Assembly: GCA_900765165.1 (NCBI GenBank)
Contig: CAAFQR010000097.1
Coordinates: 1 to 43,252 of the forward strand
Direction: 5' to 3'
DNA: 43,252 nucleotides
Source: Veillonellaceae bacterium
Lineage (GTDB): Bacteria; Bacillota; Negativicutes; Veillonellales; Veillonellaceae
Shown here in pieces: positions 34,091 through 42,646 of this stretch. A program made the position numbers and the translations under genes. The notes beneath the pieces were generated by a model. That model did not search any database. It was not told the origin of the DNA and saw only the letters and a list, made by a program, of their open reading frames with translations. The first letter of the stretch is position 1, and the number at the start of each line of letters is the position of its first letter.

Positions 34091-36192
34091 TGGCTCGCAT
34101 TCATGTACTGGATGAAAAAACGATCAATAAAATCGCCGCCGGTGAAGTTGTGGAACGACCGGCTTCGGTGATTAAAGAATTATTAGAAAATGCTATCGAC
34201 GCCGGCGCTACGTCTGTCGAGGTAGAAATCGCCGACGGCGGTGTTAGTTATATGCGCGTTACCGATAACGGCTGCGGCATGACTGAAGAGGATGCGCGGC
34301 TGTCCGTGCTCCGTCACGCTACCAGCAAGATTCGGGACGTAGAAGATTTATTTACCATCGGGTCCTTGGGCTTCCGCGGTGAAGCCTTGGCCAGCATTGC
34401 GTCCGTGTCTCATTTCACGTTGACCACGCGAAGGGAAGACGAAGAGCTGGGCACGCGCATTACTATCGATGGCGGTAGTCTGACGGACTGCATGCCCTTT
34501 GGGGCCCAGCCGGGTACGACTATTGAAGTGCGGGATTTGTTCTATAATACGCCGGCGCGGCGCAAGTTCCTCAAAACGGAGCGCACCGAAACGAGCCGCA
34601 TCAGCGACATGGTAGGCAAGCTGGCGCTAGGCAATCCGCACATTTCCTTTAAGCTCATTTCCAATGACACGGTGTCTATCATGGCGCCGGGTAACGGCAG
34701 TGTCACCGATACGGTGGCCGCCCTTTACGGCTACAAGGTGAGCAACGATATTTTCCCTATCGCCTACGAAGCGGAAGGCATTAACATTACCGGCGTGGTG
34801 AGCAAGCCGACGCTTTTAAAGAGTAGCCGCATTTGGCAGACCGTCATCGTCAATGACCGCGTCATCAATGACAAGGCCATCACGAAGGCTATCGACAACG
34901 CGTATCATGCGTTATTGCCGAAGGGCGGGTATCCGCTGGTGCTCTTGGATATTGTGGTGCCGCCGGAATCGGTGGACATCAACGTTCATCCTCGTAAGAG
35001 CGAGGTGAAATTCGCCGACGATAAGCCTATATTCAAGGCTGTGTACCATGCCATTTTGCAAGGCCTGCAGAATCCATTGCGCAACCGCGGTCTTACGGCG
35101 TCGCCGGCCGGGACGGTACCGAATGGTTTCACGTCCTCTGAAATGACAACCCCCTTCGACGATTCGTCGACTGGTTCGGCTACGAACGGGTCTGCCATTG
35201 AAATGACGGATCACATCGTCACGGACATCAATTACGATAAGGTGTTCGCTAATCGTCGTAGCCCATCGCCGGCTGAAGCGGGACGTCTTGCTACAGAGGA
35301 ATTTGTGCGTAAGCTGAAGGAAGAAGGCTACACGCCGCCGGTGAAGACCACCTACGAGCAAGATTCGTGGGTAGATGATGGTTCCTTTGATGTGCCGGTA
35401 ACGCCGAAAAGCTATACGGAAGAAGATAAGGAACGCTTCCGCGAGCTCATGACGGAACGAACGGCGCAGCGTTGGGGCGAAGAAAATACTACTGACGAAT
35501 ATAACCAGTTTAATTCCGATGACGGTGGTTACGGTACTAGCGACGCTGCAGCAATGGACGCTACACCGGGTGCTATGGATAACGCCGTATATAGAAGTGA
35601 CCGACCAAACCGCATTACGTCGTCGTCCGGGTTATTGCCCTTAGGCCAAGTAGCGGCTTGCTATATTTTGGCGAAAAAAGGCGATGATTTGTATATTATC
35701 GACCAACACGCGGCCCACGAACGAGTGCGCTATGATAAGCTGTGCAAATCGGCAGCGGCGATACCGATGCAGGATCTGCTGGTGCCGGTTTATTTCAAAG
35801 CCGACGAAGCAGACATGAGCTTAGTGGAAGAGCAACAGGATATTTTAACGGATCTTGGCTATCACGTTGAGTTAGGCGGTCCGGATCAGCTCCGCATTGA
35901 CGGCATGCCGGCGGACTTAGTCGTAAGCAAAGGGGAAGAAGTGCTTCAGCATGTATTTACCTTGCTTCACGATTCGCAGATTCCGACGAAGGCAGAGCTT
36001 CGCCATGAAATGCTGGCCTATGCCTCGTGCCGCGGCGCCATTAAGTCCGGTCATACGCTGAACATGTATCAAATGTCGACGCTGTTAGAAGACCTGTTCA
36101 ATACGGATAAGCCTTACGTTTGTCCTCATGGTCGTCCTACCATCATTCGCTTTACGCCGGAAGAGCTGGGCAAGCTGTTCCTCAGGAGCTAG
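34090..36192 (+). CDS. mutL: DNA mismatch repair protein MutL with endonuclease-type C-terminus
   Basis: GHKL ATPase that links mismatch recognition to strand incision. 700 residues. The N-terminal ATPase motifs are IAAGEVVERPASVIKELLENAIDAGA, DNGCGM and GFRGEALASIASV. A long acidic, low-complexity linker covers about 330-505. The C-terminal domain has DQHAAHERVRYD (about 538-549), SCRGAIKSGH and CPHGRPTIIRF (about 678). The family endonuclease motif is DQHAxxExxxxE; here the last Glu is Asp. The CPHGRP and SCR blocks argue that the nuclease type is kept, as in MutL of non-Dam bacteria. It overlaps mutS by 1 nt. Confidence 0.95.
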   Translation: MARIHVLDEKTINKIAAGEVVERPASVIKELLENAIDAGATSVEVEIADGGVSYMRVTDNGCGMTEEDARLSVLRHATSKIRDVEDLFTIGSLGFRGEALASIASVSHFTLTTRREDEELGTRITIDGGSLTDCMPFGAQPGTTIEVRDLFYNTPARRKFLKTERTETSRISDMVGKLALGNPHISFKLISNDTVSIMAPGNGSVTDTVAALYGYKVSNDIFPIAYEAEGINITGVVSKPTLLKSSRIWQTVIVNDRVINDKAITKAIDNAYHALLPKGGYPLVLLDIVVPPESVDINVHPRKSEVKFADDKPIFKAVYHAILQGLQNPLRNRGLTASPAGTVPNGFTSSEMTTPFDDSSTGSATNGSAIEMTDHIVTDINYDKVFANRRSPSPAEAGRLATEEFVRKLKEEGYTPPVKTTYEQDSWVDDGSFDVPVTPKSYTEEDKERFRELMTERTAQRWGEENTTDEYNQFNSDDGGYGTSDAAAMDATPGAMDNAVYRSDRPNRITSSSGLLPLGQVAACYILAKKGDDLYIIDQHAAHERVRYDKLCKSAAAIPMQDLLVPVYFKADEADMSLVEEQQDILTDLGYHVELGGPDQLRIDGMPADLVVSKGEEVLQHVFTLLHDSQIPTKAELRHEMLAYASCRGAIKSGHTLNMYQMSTLLEDLFNTDKPYVCPHGRPTIIRFTPEELGKLFLRS

Positions 36193-36201
36193 TGAGAGAC
36201 C

Positions 36202-36987
36202 ATGGATATAGTTACGATTTCACAAAAAGGGAAAGAACCGGAGCGCGTAGCGGCTCGCAAAGCGGCAGCGCTCTTGGGCATGCCCTATATTGAACGGTGT
36301 GACCGGTCATTGCCGTTATTGCAGGAAACCTACGATGCAGAGCGCATTTTAGTGTTCCACAAGCAAGGGCCGGCCATGTATACCGGCGACGGCACGGACC
36401 ATCGCTTTCACTTATCGATGGCCGAGCTACGATTACTGCGTATCGACCGCGGCCAAACAGACCATCTCATCGAAGCCTTAGGCGATGAACCGCTTACGTC
36501 CTTCTTGGACTGCACCGCCGGCCTTGGCAGTGATAGCCTTTTAGTGTCCTACACCCATCCGGAATGTGAACGACTGGTAGCCTTAGAAGGCATTAAGCCT
36601 TTGGCGTATATTACGAATTTTGGCTGTCGTCATTTCGTCCACAAACGACCGGAGGTTACAGCGGCACTACGGCGCATTCAGGTAGCCAATGTGCGGTACG
36701 AAACGTACCTAGCGGCGGCGCCGGAAAAGCGCTATGACGTAGTGTACTTTGACCCTATGTTTGAAGTGCCGGTCAAGGAAAGTCCGCAGTTCTTAAGTCT
36801 TCGCGGACACATTTTAAGCAGTACATTTTCGGCCGCTGTGCTTACAGCGGCTTTACGTGTGGCTAAACGGCGCGTTATCGTCAAGGAACGTCCCTTTGCG
36901 ACGGTGTTCAAGGAACTTCCGCCGGACGAGCTCATTGGCGGTAAGTACAGCCGCGTAGCGTACGGCATTTATTATGCAAACAAGTAA
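36202..36987 (+). CDS. RsmJ-like class I SAM-dependent methyltransferase
   Basis: A probable rRNA or nucleic-acid methyltransferase. 261 residues; 9 nt after mutL. The block HRFHLSMAELRLLRIDRGQTDHLIEALG resembles the FHLG...R of RsmJ, followed by FLDCTAGLGSDSLLVSYTHP (SAM-binding glycine motif), LEGIKPLAYI, and YDVVYFDPMFEVPVKESP (the DPMF catalytic-type loop). RsmJ in enterobacteria makes m2G1516 in 16S rRNA; whether this protein targets the same base is not shown, so no gene symbol is given. Confidence 0.75.
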   Translation: MDIVTISQKGKEPERVAARKAAALLGMPYIERCDRSLPLLQETYDAERILVFHKQGPAMYTGDGTDHRFHLSMAELRLLRIDRGQTDHLIEALGDEPLTSFLDCTAGLGSDSLLVSYTHPECERLVALEGIKPLAYITNFGCRHFVHKRPEVTAALRRIQVANVRYETYLAAAPEKRYDVVYFDPMFEVPVKESPQFLSLRGHILSSTFSAAVLTAALRVAKRRVIVKERPFATVFKELPPDELIGGKYSRVAYGIYYANK

Positions 36988-37068
36988 GCGACTTTAGGAG
37001 CACACGGGTACGTTACGATAGCTACCGATACACAGACAATTAACTTTACGACGAAGGGAGGCGACACA

Positions 37069-37995
37069 GTGAGCGAACGATTGATTACCATTTTAGGGCC
37101 TACGGCAGTAGGCAAAACGGATTTGACGCTACGACTGGCAAAGAAGTTTAACTCCGTCGTCATATCCGGCGATGCGTATCAGATTTATCGGGGCCTCGAC
37201 GTGGGCACGGCCAAGCCGTCGCCTGACGAATTAGCGGCTGTGCCGCATCGGCTCATCGATATTTGCGACCCGGACGACTCGTACAGCGCAGCGGACTTCC
37301 AAACTATGGGCGCCACTGAAATAACGCGTTGCAACGAGCAAGGGATTATCCCGATTTTATCCGGCGGTACCGGCTTTTATGTGCAGGCTCTTCTGGAAGG
37401 CTATGACTTTTCTACAGAAGGACCTGATGCCGAAGTACGCCAGCGCTTAGAAGCGCTCGTAGCGGATAAAGGGGAAGAAGCCCTCTTAGTCTATGGTGAG
37501 GAGCTTGCCGCTAAGGGTGGCATTACGTTAAAATTTACGGACAAGCATCGGCTATACCGCGCCATTGAATTAATGGAGCGAGGCGATTACGAAAGCTTGA
37601 CGAAGCCGACGAAGCAAGGCCTTCGTTATGACGGTCCGGTTATTGGCTTGGAGCGTCCCCGCGAAGAGCTCTATGACCGCATCAACCGCCGAGTAGACAT
37701 TATGGTGGCGAACGGCCTCTTTGAAGAAGTAGAGCGCCTATTAGCCGCCGGCGTCAGCCCGGACTGCCAAGCCTTTAAAGGCATTGGCTATAAAGAAACG
37801 GCGGCTTATTTCACAGGAGAACTCTCGAAAGAGGACGCTGTGGCCGCTATCAAACAAAACACGCGACGCTTTGCGAAGCGCCAGATTACCTGGTATAAAC
37901 GAATGCCTTATATTCGCTGGATTTCCTTGACGGAAGAGAATAGCGATGAATGGGTGTATGAACAAGCGCTGCGAATTATTGAGGAGAATTACTGA
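37069..37995 (+). CDS. miaA: tRNA dimethylallyltransferase
   Basis: Adds a dimethylallyl group to A37 of tRNAs that read UNN codons, using DMAPP from the MEP pathway represented upstream; MiaB then adds the methylthio group. A GTG start at 37069 has AAGGGAGG upstream. 308 residues: P-loop LGPTAVGKTDLTLRLAKKF, SGDAYQIYRGLDVGTAKP, PHRLIDICDPDDSYSAADF, IPILSGGTGFYVQALLEGYDF, then GLERPREELYDRINRRVD and FAKRQITWYKRMPYIRWIS. The stop overlaps the next gene by 1 nt. Confidence 0.97.
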   Translation: MSERLITILGPTAVGKTDLTLRLAKKFNSVVISGDAYQIYRGLDVGTAKPSPDELAAVPHRLIDICDPDDSYSAADFQTMGATEITRCNEQGIIPILSGGTGFYVQALLEGYDFSTEGPDAEVRQRLEALVADKGEEALLVYGEELAAKGGITLKFTDKHRLYRAIELMERGDYESLTKPTKQGLRYDGPVIGLERPREELYDRINRRVDIMVANGLFEEVERLLAAGVSPDCQAFKGIGYKETAAYFTGELSKEDAVAAIKQNTRRFAKRQITWYKRMPYIRWISLTEENSDEWVYEQALRIIEENY

Positions 37996-39236
37996 TGACT
38001 ATTGAAGAATTACGCGATCAGGCCATGGCTATGGCTGAGCCGCAATTTAAGAAATTTGAACCGATTGCCTTGGCAAATACGGAAAAGGTATTAGCTGCGT
38101 TTAAGGAATGCCGTTTAAGCGATTACCATTTTAATGGCACTACCGGCTATGGCTACAATGATAGCGGCCGCGAGCTGTTAGATGAAGTGTTCGCTCACGT
38201 ATTCAAGGCCGAAAAAGCTTTAGTACGCGCTCATTTCGTGTCCGGTACCCACGCGTTGGCTACGACGTTAACCGCCATCTTAGGCAGTGGCAGCGAAGGC
38301 CGTGAATTCGTATACGCCGTTGGTGCGCCGTACGATACGATGCAGTCCGTTATTGGCGCCGTGCGCGACGTGCGCGGTTCCTTGACGGAAAAGGGCTTCA
38401 TCTACAAGGAAGTGCCGCTGAAAGACGGTACCTACGACTTAGAAGGCATTAAGGCGGCTGTCAATGACCAGACCCGCGTAGTAGTCATCCAGCGTTCTCG
38501 CGGTTACAGCACTCGTGAACCGCTTTCCTGCGAAGATATTGGCCGCATTTGCGCCGCTGTAAAATCAGTAAACCCGAAGACCGTTTGCTTTGTGGATAAC
38601 TGCTACGGTGAGTTTACCGAATTAACGGAACCTTTGGAACATGGCGCCGACATTATGGCCGGCTCTTTGATCAAAAACGCCGGCGGCGGCATTGCGCCCA
38701 CCGGTGGCTATGTAGCCGGTCGCGAAGACTTAGTAGAAGACACGGCATACCAGTTGACCGCACCGGGCTTAGGCGACCACATGGGGTCCTATGCACCGGG
38801 CTATCGCTTATTCTTCCAAGGCTTATTCTTAGCACCACACGTTGTGTTGCAGGCCTTGAAGGGCGCTGTTTATACAGCAGCCGTAGGCACCTTGCTTGGT
38901 TATGAAGTATTCCCGCACGTGGATGCCGATCGTTACGATTTGATTCAGGCCATTAACTTACACAACGCCGACGAAATGGAACAGTTCTGCCGCGGCATGC
39001 AGTCCTATTCGCCGGTAGATGCTCATGTTCGTCCGGTGCCGGGTGATATGCCGGGCTATGCGGATAAAATTATCATGGCCGGCGGTACCTTCGTACAGGG
39101 CTCGTCCATTGAATTAAGTGCCGATGGCCCAGTGCGCCCGCCGTACACCATTTTCATGCAAGGTGGCTTGGTGTTCGAACATTCTATGCTCGGCATCTTA
39201 GGCGCTGCTCGTGAAATTTTGGCGCATCGCCAGTAG
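37995..39236 (+). CDS. Methionine gamma-lyase family protein (YnbB type, PLP-dependent)
   Basis: Cytosolic PLP enzyme of the COG4100 group; its natural reaction is uncertain despite names such as cystathionine beta-lyase-like or aluminium resistance protein. 413 residues. N-terminal YHFNGTTGYGYNDSGRELLDEVFA and FVSGTHALATTLTAILG (cofactor-binding phosphate loop), then VVIQRSRGYSTREPLSCEDI, FVDNCYGEFTEL (Asp for the PLP nitrogen) and GSLIKNAGGGIAPTGGYVAG with the candidate Schiff-base Lys. It starts on the last base of the miaA stop. In many Firmicutes hfq and/or hflX lie between miaA and this gene; here both are absent. Confidence 0.9.
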   Translation: MTIEELRDQAMAMAEPQFKKFEPIALANTEKVLAAFKECRLSDYHFNGTTGYGYNDSGRELLDEVFAHVFKAEKALVRAHFVSGTHALATTLTAILGSGSEGREFVYAVGAPYDTMQSVIGAVRDVRGSLTEKGFIYKEVPLKDGTYDLEGIKAAVNDQTRVVVIQRSRGYSTREPLSCEDIGRICAAVKSVNPKTVCFVDNCYGEFTELTEPLEHGADIMAGSLIKNAGGGIAPTGGYVAGREDLVEDTAYQLTAPGLGDHMGSYAPGYRLFFQGLFLAPHVVLQALKGAVYTAAVGTLLGYEVFPHVDADRYDLIQAINLHNADEMEQFCRGMQSYSPVDAHVRPVPGDMPGYADKIIMAGGTFVQGSSIELSADGPVRPPYTIFMQGGLVFEHSMLGILGAAREILAHRQ

Positions 39237-39292
39237 TAGAGAGCCTGTATTCAGCAATTTTTTGTGTACCGTCAGCGTATTTTTCGGAATAT

Positions 39293-39322
39293 TTGTCCTA
39301 ATCCCTATAAATATGGTATACT
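39293..39322 (+). promoter_or_regulatory. Promoter upstream of mnmA
   Basis: TTGTCC (39293-39298) and TATACT (39317-39322) with 18-bp spacing and an extended -10 TG. Transcription would start near 39329 and leave a leader of about 175 nt before mnmA. Confidence 0.7.
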
Positions 39323-39349
39323 CTAGTTTGCAAGATTTGAAGGACTTCG

Positions 39350-39388
39350 ATGTATGACGTAAATCTCACGAGTCACGGAGGTTCTTAG
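39350..39388 (+). CDS. Possible 12-codon leader ORF in the mnmA leader
   Basis: An ATG with AAGGA 5 nt upstream opens a frame encoding MYDVNLTSHGGS and a stop, inside the predicted mnmA 5' leader. AGATTT (39334-39339) and AAATCT (39361-39366) could pair across its start. Good spacing suggests it might be translated, but an ORF this short can arise by chance. Confidence 0.25.
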   Translation: MYDVNLTSHGGS

Positions 39389-39502
39389 CCTACGGGCGCA
39401 ACGCTTGCTTTATTTAACCGAGTGTATCGGTGTACAGACTTTCACTCTGTATTTGTATTTTATTTCAGTACGGACACTTTGGTGCCTACAGAAGGAGAAA
39501 GC

Positions 39503-40564
39503 ATGGAAAAAGTTGTTGCAGTAGCAATGAGCGGGGGCGTAGACAGCTCCTTAACGGCAGCGATGCTGTTAGAACAAGGGTATAAGGTTTTTGGTATTAC
39601 ATTGCGCTTATGGGTAAATGGCGCCGATCCGGACGATGTGCCGTTGGCCGTAACGGATGCGAAAAAGATGTGCGATTTCTTAGGTATCGAGCACCACGTT
39701 GTGGATGCCCGCGATACGTTCTATGAAAACGTGGTGGACTATTTCGTTAAGGAATATTCTAATGGTCGCACACCGAACCCGTGCGTATTCTGTAATAAAA
39801 ATATAAAGTTCAACCTGTTGTTGAAACGGGCCTTGGAATTGGGGGCAACCCACATGGTAACCGGTCACTACGCACAGGTTAAATACAATGAAGAAACAGG
39901 GCTCTACGAGCTTCACAAGGGCACGGACCCGACGAAGGATCAGAGCTATGTATTATACACGCTGAACCAGGAAATTTTGAGTCATCTCATGTTCCCCTTA
40001 GGCGCGCAGAAGAAGACGTTGACTCGCGCTATGGCCGGCGACCGCGATTTGCCGGTAGCCAATAAGCCGGACAGCGAAGATATTTGCTTCTTGCCGAACC
40101 GCAACTATCAGGGCTTCATTCAGAACCAGTTGCACGGGGAAGCAAAACCGGGCAATATTGTTCATGAAAATGGTGAAGTATTGGGCCGTCACAATGGTCT
40201 TTTCAACTACACCATCGGTCAGCGTAAAGGCCTTGGCGTGGCTTACGAATATCCGTTGTACGTAGTTCGCTTGGACGGCGTTAAGAACGAAGTTATCGTC
40301 GGGCCGAACGAAAGCCTTTACACGAAGAAGATGATTTGCAAGCATTACAATTTCTTGTCCGGCACGATTCCGCAGGAATTGCATGCTAACGGCAAGATTC
40401 GCTATGCGGCTAATCCGTCCCCGTGCGTAGCGCGCATCTTGGATGACGAAACCATGGAAGTGGAATTCGAAGAACCGCAGCGCGCCATTACGCCGGGTCA
40501 GTCCGTCGTATTCTACGATGGCACCCAGGTATTGGGCGGCGGCGTTATCGAAGTCGTACAGTAA
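39503..40564 (+). CDS. mnmA: tRNA-specific 2-thiouridylase
   Basis: Makes the s2U at position 34 of Lys, Glu and Gln tRNAs. The ATG at 39503 has GAAGGAG upstream; longer frames run into the leader. 353 residues: PP-loop AMSGGVDSSLTAAMLLEQG, NPCVFCNKNIKF with the first catalytic Cys, VTGHYAQV, TKDQSYVLYTL, ANKPDSEDICFLP with the second catalytic Cys, and YTIGQRKGLG. It has its own promoter and is closed by a terminator, so it appears monocistronic. Confidence 0.97.
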   Translation: MEKVVAVAMSGGVDSSLTAAMLLEQGYKVFGITLRLWVNGADPDDVPLAVTDAKKMCDFLGIEHHVVDARDTFYENVVDYFVKEYSNGRTPNPCVFCNKNIKFNLLLKRALELGATHMVTGHYAQVKYNEETGLYELHKGTDPTKDQSYVLYTLNQEILSHLMFPLGAQKKTLTRAMAGDRDLPVANKPDSEDICFLPNRNYQGFIQNQLHGEAKPGNIVHENGEVLGRHNGLFNYTIGQRKGLGVAYEYPLYVVRLDGVKNEVIVGPNESLYTKKMICKHYNFLSGTIPQELHANGKIRYAANPSPCVARILDDETMEVEFEEPQRAITPGQSVVFYDGTQVLGGGVIEVVQ

Positions 40565-40637
40565 AATAAAAAGCGCTACAGCCTAGCGCCGTAAACTGAA
40601 TACAAGTAAACACGCTAAGTATGAGCGCAGGTATAGA

Positions 40638-40671
40638 AAGTCCGTCAGTGATGAGCTGGCGGGCTTTTTTT
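40638..40671 (+). terminator. Rho-independent terminator after mnmA
   Basis: AAGTCCGTCAG pairs with CTGGCGGGCTT (G-U pairs allowed) around a 7-nt loop, followed by a run of T. Confidence 0.85.
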
Positions 40672-40703
40672 GTTATGTAGCTACTGCAAGTTTTTATGCC
40701 GAT

Positions 40704-40746
40704 TTGACATGTTTATCTTCACTAATTTATCAAAAAGGTTTATAAT
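40704..40746 (+). promoter_or_regulatory. Promoter region of the PEP carboxykinase gene
   Basis: TATAAT at 40741-40746 has TTCACT 17 bp upstream (40718-40723). A perfect TTGACA also lies at 40704-40709, with a weaker -10 candidate TATCAA at 40728-40733. Either could be used; the first pair has the better -10. Confidence 0.55.
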
Positions 40747-40794
40747 ATAAATAGATAAAAGGTATAAAGTAAAAATTGAATTAAAGGTATTTGT

Positions 40795-40843
40795 CTGTAA
40801 ACTTGATATGGCGGGTCTTACCGCTTTAGCCATAGATTTACAG
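40795..40843 (+). promoter_or_regulatory. Hairpin in the pckA 5' leader
   Basis: CTGTAAA (40795-40801) pairs with TTTACAG (40837-40843), and TATGGC with GCCATA inside it, giving a two-part stem with a top loop that contains GCGGG/CCGC. It lies about 40 nt before the pckA ribosome binding site, in the predicted leader. It might control pckA translation or mRNA stability. Confidence 0.45.
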
Positions 40844-40883
40844 CTTTGGCATCGTATGTTATGTGTTTGCGGGAGGGTTTATT

Positions 40884-42476
40884 ATGATTCAAGACTCGTT
40901 AGCGAAATTGGGCATTATTAACACTGGTTCCCTATACAGAAACCTCAGTCCGACTCTATTGATTGAAGAAGCGTTACGACGCAATGAAGGCGTTTTAAGC
41001 GATACCGGTGCTTTGGTAGTCAATACAGGGAAGTATACGGGCCGCTTACCGAATGATAAGTTTATCGTCGATACGCCGGCTGTACATAATCGCATTGCGT
41101 GGGGCTCCGTTAACCGACCGATTTCCCGTGATGTATTCTTAGCGTTGAAGAATAAGATGTCTGCGTATTTACAGAATAAGGATATTTTCGTATTCGATGG
41201 TTATGCCGGCGCTGATACGAAGCACCGCAAAAAATTCCGCATCGTTAACGAGTTAGCCAGTGAAAACCTGTTTATCCGCAATTTGTTGATTCGTCCTACC
41301 GCTGAAGAATTAACGTCCTATGGGGAACCTGATTTCACCATCATCGCCACGCCGGGCTTGAAGTGCAATCCGATTATCGACGGCACGCGGTCCGAAGCGG
41401 CTATCTTGGTGGATTACGAGCTGCGCACGGTACTTATTACCGGTACTCGTTATGCCGGTGAAATCAAGAAGAGCGTTTTCTCCATCATGAACTATTTGTT
41501 GCCTGATGAAGGTGTATTGCCGATGCACTGCTCGGCGAATATGAGCATGGTTACCGGCGAAACAGCGATTTTCTTCGGCTTGTCCGGTACCGGTAAAACC
41601 ACATTGTCCGCCGACCCGAATCGTACCTTGATTGGCGATGACGAACACGGCTGGTCGGAAACGGGTGTATTTAACTTCGAAGGCGGTTGCTACGCAAAAT
41701 GTATCGACCTGGATCCGAAGAAGGAACCGCTAATTTATAACGCCATTCGTACGGGCACGTTGCTTGAAAACGTTGTGCTGGACCCGGAAACCCGTACGCC
41801 GGATTACACCGATGGTTCGCTGTCGGAAAATACCCGCGCCGGTTATCCTATGTATTTCATTCCTCATGCTAGCGAAGAAGGCGTTGGTGGCATTCCGTCT
41901 GTAGTCATCTTCTTGACTGCCGATAGCTTCGGCGTTCTCCCGCCGATTTCCCGCCTTAGCAAGGAAGGGGCCATGTACCATTTCATCACCGGCTTCACGT
42001 CGAAGGTAGCAGGGACCGAACAGGGCATTACGGAACCGGTGCCGACGTTCTCCACGTTGTTCGGTGAACCGTTCATGCCGCTCGATCCGTACGTATACGC
42101 CAGCATGCTAGGCGAACGCATTGAAAAATACAACACCGCCGTTTACCTCGTCAATACCGGCTGGACCGGTGGTCCTTACGGCGTCGGCAAACGTATGGAA
42201 TTGAAATATACCCGTGCCATGGTAACGGCTGCTTTGAACGGTACCTTGAAGGACGTACCGTACATTCACGACGACCTGTTCCAGGTAGATATTCCAAAAC
42301 AGTGTCCGAACGTACCGGCGCACTTGCTCAATCCCCGTGATTGCTGGCAGGACGAAAAGGCCTATGACGCGATGGCTAAAGGCATTGCAAACATGTTCTA
42401 CAAAAACTTCAAGGAAAAATATCCTACCATGCCGGATGAAATTATTAACGCCGGCCCGCGCGGTAGCGAACAGTAG
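40884..42476 (+). CDS. pckA: Phosphoenolpyruvate carboxykinase (ATP)
   Basis: Interconverts oxaloacetate and PEP with ATP/ADP; in anaerobes it often works in the CO2-fixing direction toward succinate. The ATG at 40884 has GGGAGGG upstream; 530 residues. Visible motifs: RNLSPTLLIEEAL, TGKYTGRLPNDKFIVD, MHCSANMSM, the kinase-1a loop GLSGTGKTTLSADPNR, IGDDEHGW and FNFEGGCYAKCI, followed by ENTRAGYP. All are typical of the ATP-type rather than the GTP-type enzyme. It has its own promoter, a hairpin leader and a terminator. Confidence 0.97.
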   Translation: MIQDSLAKLGIINTGSLYRNLSPTLLIEEALRRNEGVLSDTGALVVNTGKYTGRLPNDKFIVDTPAVHNRIAWGSVNRPISRDVFLALKNKMSAYLQNKDIFVFDGYAGADTKHRKKFRIVNELASENLFIRNLLIRPTAEELTSYGEPDFTIIATPGLKCNPIIDGTRSEAAILVDYELRTVLITGTRYAGEIKKSVFSIMNYLLPDEGVLPMHCSANMSMVTGETAIFFGLSGTGKTTLSADPNRTLIGDDEHGWSETGVFNFEGGCYAKCIDLDPKKEPLIYNAIRTGTLLENVVLDPETRTPDYTDGSLSENTRAGYPMYFIPHASEEGVGGIPSVVIFLTADSFGVLPPISRLSKEGAMYHFITGFTSKVAGTEQGITEPVPTFSTLFGEPFMPLDPYVYASMLGERIEKYNTAVYLVNTGWTGGPYGVGKRMELKYTRAMVTAALNGTLKDVPYIHDDLFQVDIPKQCPNVPAHLLNPRDCWQDEKAYDAMAKGIANMFYKNFKEKYPTMPDEIINAGPRGSEQ

Positions 42477-42526
42477 TAACCACTTGTTACACTGTAAAGC
42501 TTTCTAGACGCATACTATGAAATAAA

Positions 42527-42568
42527 AAACCGCTATAGACCCAGGTGAAACTGAGTTTATAGCGGTTT
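42527..42568. terminator. Strong hairpin terminator between pckA and the RsiV-like gene
   Basis: AAACCGCTATA (42527-42537) pairs with TATAGCGGTTT (42558-42568). It has A-rich sequence on one side and T-rich on the other, so it can serve pckA on the + strand and the convergent gene on the - strand. Confidence 0.85.
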
Positions 42569-42646
42569 GTTGTTGTAAATTTCAGCTACTTACGGCTTAG
42601 CCTATAATCTTGCTTAGCCTATAGTTATGGTGTATGCTGCGCCAAG

